Below are positions 5,330 through 6,602 of a stretch of DNA of 6,602 bases, piece by piece. The notes beneath the pieces are model-generated. The model saw only the letters and a program-made list of their open reading frames with translations. It did not search any database and had not been told where the DNA came from. Made by a program: the position numbers and the translations under genes. Every line of letters begins with the position of its first letter. Position 1 is the stretch's first letter. Source of the stretch: Desulfobacterales bacterium (GTDB lineage: Bacteria > Desulfobacterota > Desulfobacteria > Desulfobacterales > JASFBJ01); contig JASFBJ010000207.1 in the NCBI GenBank assembly GCA_030149585.1, positions 1-6,602 on the forward strand, given 5' to 3'.

Positions 5330-5710
5330 ATGGCTGAAAAACTTGAAATTTATAAATGTAATATATGCGGCAATATTACCGAGGTTATGCATGGCGGAGA
5401 TGGCGCAATGCAATGCTGCGGCCAGGAGATGGCGCTGTTAACTGAAAATACTGTTGACGCTGCAAAGGAAAAACATGTTCCCGTAATCGAGAAAATTGAT
5501 GGAGGAGTTAAGGTAAAACTGGGATCGGTTGCTCATCCAATGGAAGAAAAACATTATATTGAATGGATTGAGATTATTGCCGGCAATATAGTCTGTTTAC
5601 GGTTTTTAAAACCTGGTGATGCGCCTGAAGCAGCCTTTAAAATTGACGCGGATATTGATAATATTACAGCCAGAGCCTATTGCAACCTGCATGGTCACTG
5701 GAAGGCATAG
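5330..5710 (+). CDS. dfx: Desulfoferrodoxin (class I, two-iron superoxide reductase)
   Basis: Superoxide reductase reduces superoxide to hydrogen peroxide without making oxygen. It acts in the cytoplasm of anaerobes and needs a one-electron donor, classically rubredoxin. The 126-residue protein has both iron sites. The N-terminal desulforedoxin-like centre I uses Cys10-x2-Cys13 and adjacent Cys29-Cys30. The catalytic centre II has His49 (KHVPVIE), His69 (AHPM), His75 (KHYIEW), Cys118 and His121 (CNLHGHW). Glu47-Lys48, the residues that guide superoxide and proton transfer in the family, are kept. Length and ligands fit a complete class I enzyme. AGGAGG lies 8 nt before the ATG. Its peroxide product is the substrate of rubrerythrin, two genes upstream. 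The symbol rbo is also used. Confidence 0.96.
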   Translation: MAEKLEIYKCNICGNITEVMHGGDGAMQCCGQEMALLTENTVDAAKEKHVPVIEKIDGGVKVKLGSVAHPMEEKHYIEWIEIIAGNIVCLRFLKPGDAPEAAFKIDADIDNITARAYCNLHGHWKA

Positions 5711-5777
5711 ACAATCTATAGATGTCTGCGAATTTGAAGGATAGATAAAAAATGGGTGTGACAGAGGAGAAAATAAC

Positions 5778-6215
5778 ATGGCAAAAGCACTTATTATATA
5801 TGCGTCAAGAACCGGTTCAACACAAAAAATAGCTGATTTGATTGCAGAAGGAATTCGAATTTCCGGTCATGAAGCAACTGTTACCAAGGCCGCTGAAATA
5901 AAAAAGGAAGCGGATCTGCAAAATTGCGAGGCCTATATTTTTGGCTCTGCCACTTACCATGGTGATATGATACAAGCCATGAAAACTTTCCTTTTTATGG
6001 CTGAAAAAGCTGATCTTGCGGGAAAGGTCGGAGGCTCTTTTGGAGCCTTTGGGTGGAGCGGAGAAGCCCCGGAGCGTATCTACGATACAATGAAAAATAT
6101 TTATAAAATGAATATGGTTGGCGGGCCGTTAATGCTTAAATCAGGCGGCCTTGGAGGTGGCATTAAGATGGCTCAGGATTACGGCAGGGAGATTGCCGAA
6201 AAAATGGTCATTTAA
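5778..6215 (+). CDS. Short-chain flavodoxin (FMN electron carrier)
   Basis: The 145-residue protein is a single flavodoxin domain. The FMN phosphate loop SRTGST is at residues 10-15. SATYHGDM (57-64) follows strand 3, and GAFGWSGEAPERI (89-101), with Trp93, lies at the isoalloxazine side. The last two motifs resemble the flavodoxin module of A-type flavoproteins such as rubredoxin:oxygen oxidoreductase (FprA), but the metallo-beta-lactamase diiron half is absent. There is no signal peptide, so it is cytosolic. GAGGAG lies 8 nt before the ATG. The gene is 67 nt after desulfoferrodoxin on the same strand. In this operon it may supply electrons to superoxide reductase and rubrerythrin, taking the place of the lost rubredoxin; that role is inference from context. 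Confidence 0.92.
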   Translation: MAKALIIYASRTGSTQKIADLIAEGIRISGHEATVTKAAEIKKEADLQNCEAYIFGSATYHGDMIQAMKTFLFMAEKADLAGKVGGSFGAFGWSGEAPERIYDTMKNIYKMNMVGGPLMLKSGGLGGGIKMAQDYGREIAEKMVI

Positions 6216-6274
6216 TTGCGTAGCGTGAAGTACTACTTTTTTTAATGCAGGTTAAAATGAAAAGGAGGAAAATT

Positions 6275-6460
6275 ATGTCTACACCACAACATTGTCCTGG
6301 TTTTGAACAATTCAAAAATCTAAAGGCTTTTAAATGCAAATGTCCGAACTGTGGAAAGGAAAATGAAGTTTTTTCTGATGAATTCGACAAGGTGCGTGTA
6401 TGTGGGTCATGCGGCAAAGAGATTGATTTTACACAGTGTTCTCTTGATGCAGGCGCCTAA
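6275..6460 (+). CDS. Small Cys-rich protein with two rubredoxin/zinc-ribbon knuckles
   Basis: The 61-residue protein has seven cysteines. Two knuckles, Cys23-Pro-Asn-Cys26-Gly and Cys43-Gly-Ser-Cys46-Gly, are 16 residues apart and should bind one Zn or Fe in a Cys4 site. Cys7, Cys21 and Cys55 are extra. The middle is FSDEFDK, and there is no membrane segment or signal peptide. The frame is open to an ATG at 6245, but the start at 6275 has AGGAGG with a 6-nt spacer. It follows the flavodoxin by 59 nt and ends the operon. I do not know a named function. It could be a structural zinc ribbon or a minimal rubredoxin-like carrier; the spacing between knuckles is nearer that of the rubrerythrin Cys4 domain (12) than of true rubredoxins (about 30). 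Confidence 0.82.
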   Translation: MSTPQHCPGFEQFKNLKAFKCKCPNCGKENEVFSDEFDKVRVCGSCGKEIDFTQCSLDAGA

Positions 6461-6469
6461 AGTTTTTTG

Positions 6470-6551
6470 ATAACTTTTCAATAATTCCAAAATCCAATAA
6501 AAAGTCGCAAAATATGATTTGCCCTGTTTTATTGAGAAGTTATGCTTTTTT
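6470..6551 (+). terminator. Long inverted repeat with T-run, candidate operon terminator
   Basis: ATAACTTTTCAATA (6470-6483) pairs with TATTGAGAAGTTAT (6530-6543) over 14 bp with one G-U, enclosing a 46-nt loop. The loop has its own small stem (GCAAA 6507-6511 with TTTGC 6518-6522). An alternative pairing CAATAAAA (6495-6502) with TTTTATTG (6527-6534) competes with the outer stem. A run of six T (6546-6551) follows. It begins 9 nt after the last stop codon. The long loop is not typical of an intrinsic terminator, so it could instead be a dispersed repeat element. Confidence 0.45.
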
Positions 6552-6602
6552 CGGCATCCTTCAAATTTAGTTTACACTTTTTAGATGTTGCTTCTTGCCT
6601 GG

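Noticed and set aside
5709..5727. Small hairpin around the desulfoferrodoxin stop codon
   Set aside because: Only 7 AT-rich base pairs with a bulge and no T-run; likely chance.
5724..5750. Eight-codon ORF between desulfoferrodoxin and flavodoxin
   Set aside because: It is very short, has no ribosome-binding site and no recognisable feature.
6220..6243. Possible terminator between flavodoxin and the small Cys protein
   Set aside because: A T-run of seven follows, but the stem (GTAG/CTAC) is only 4 bp with a long mismatched loop, too weak to support a call.
6245..6274. Ten-residue extension of the small Cys-rich protein from ATG 6245
   Set aside because: AGGAGG at 6263-6268 is placed correctly for ATG 6275 and would lie inside the extended coding sequence.

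Overview
The window looks like chromosome of a moderately AT-rich, anaerobic sulfate-reducing bacterium of the Desulfobacterota (Desulfobacterales-like). This rests on the gene set: rubrerythrin, two-iron superoxide reductase, flavodoxin, and a decayed rubredoxin with a CX4C first knuckle. It also rests on an isoleucine route through citramalate synthase. The lineage is inferred from gene content; no database search was possible.

Left half, minus strand (about 3735 to 1): a branched-chain amino acid operon. A near-consensus sigma-70 promoter (TTGACA, 17 bp, TATAAA) is followed by a 29-codon leader ORF packed with Ile, Leu and Val codons. Next comes a set of competing hairpins ending in a U-tract terminator, then ilvD (dihydroxy-acid dehydratase), cimA ((R)-citramalate synthase) and the first 29 codons of an unidentified gene that leaves the window. 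The leader has every part of a classical ribosome-mediated transcription attenuator: leader peptide, 1:2 hairpin, 2:3 antiterminator and 3:4 terminator. This is the most striking find in the window. ilvD carries a perfect in-frame (Lys-Pro-Thr-Glu)x3 insertion.

Middle (3736-4234): no intact gene. It holds the remains of a rubredoxin gene (4030-4170). The first metal-binding knuckle survives, but there is an in-frame stop at codon 6 and the second knuckle is destroyed. A promoter-like TTGACA-16-TAAAAT lies inside this remnant and points at the next operon.

Right half, plus strand (4235-6460): a compact oxygen and peroxide defence operon of five genes, each with a good Shine-Dalgarno sequence. 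The order is rubrerythrin, a shorter ferritin-like diiron protein, desulfoferrodoxin (class I superoxide reductase), a short-chain flavodoxin and a 61-residue protein with two rubredoxin-like CxxCG knuckles. Superoxide reductase makes peroxide and rubrerythrin removes it; both need an electron donor, normally rubredoxin. Because the local rubredoxin is dead, the flavodoxin and the small Cys-rich protein are the interesting local candidates for that role (inference). A long inverted repeat followed by a T-run, possibly the operon terminator, closes the window.
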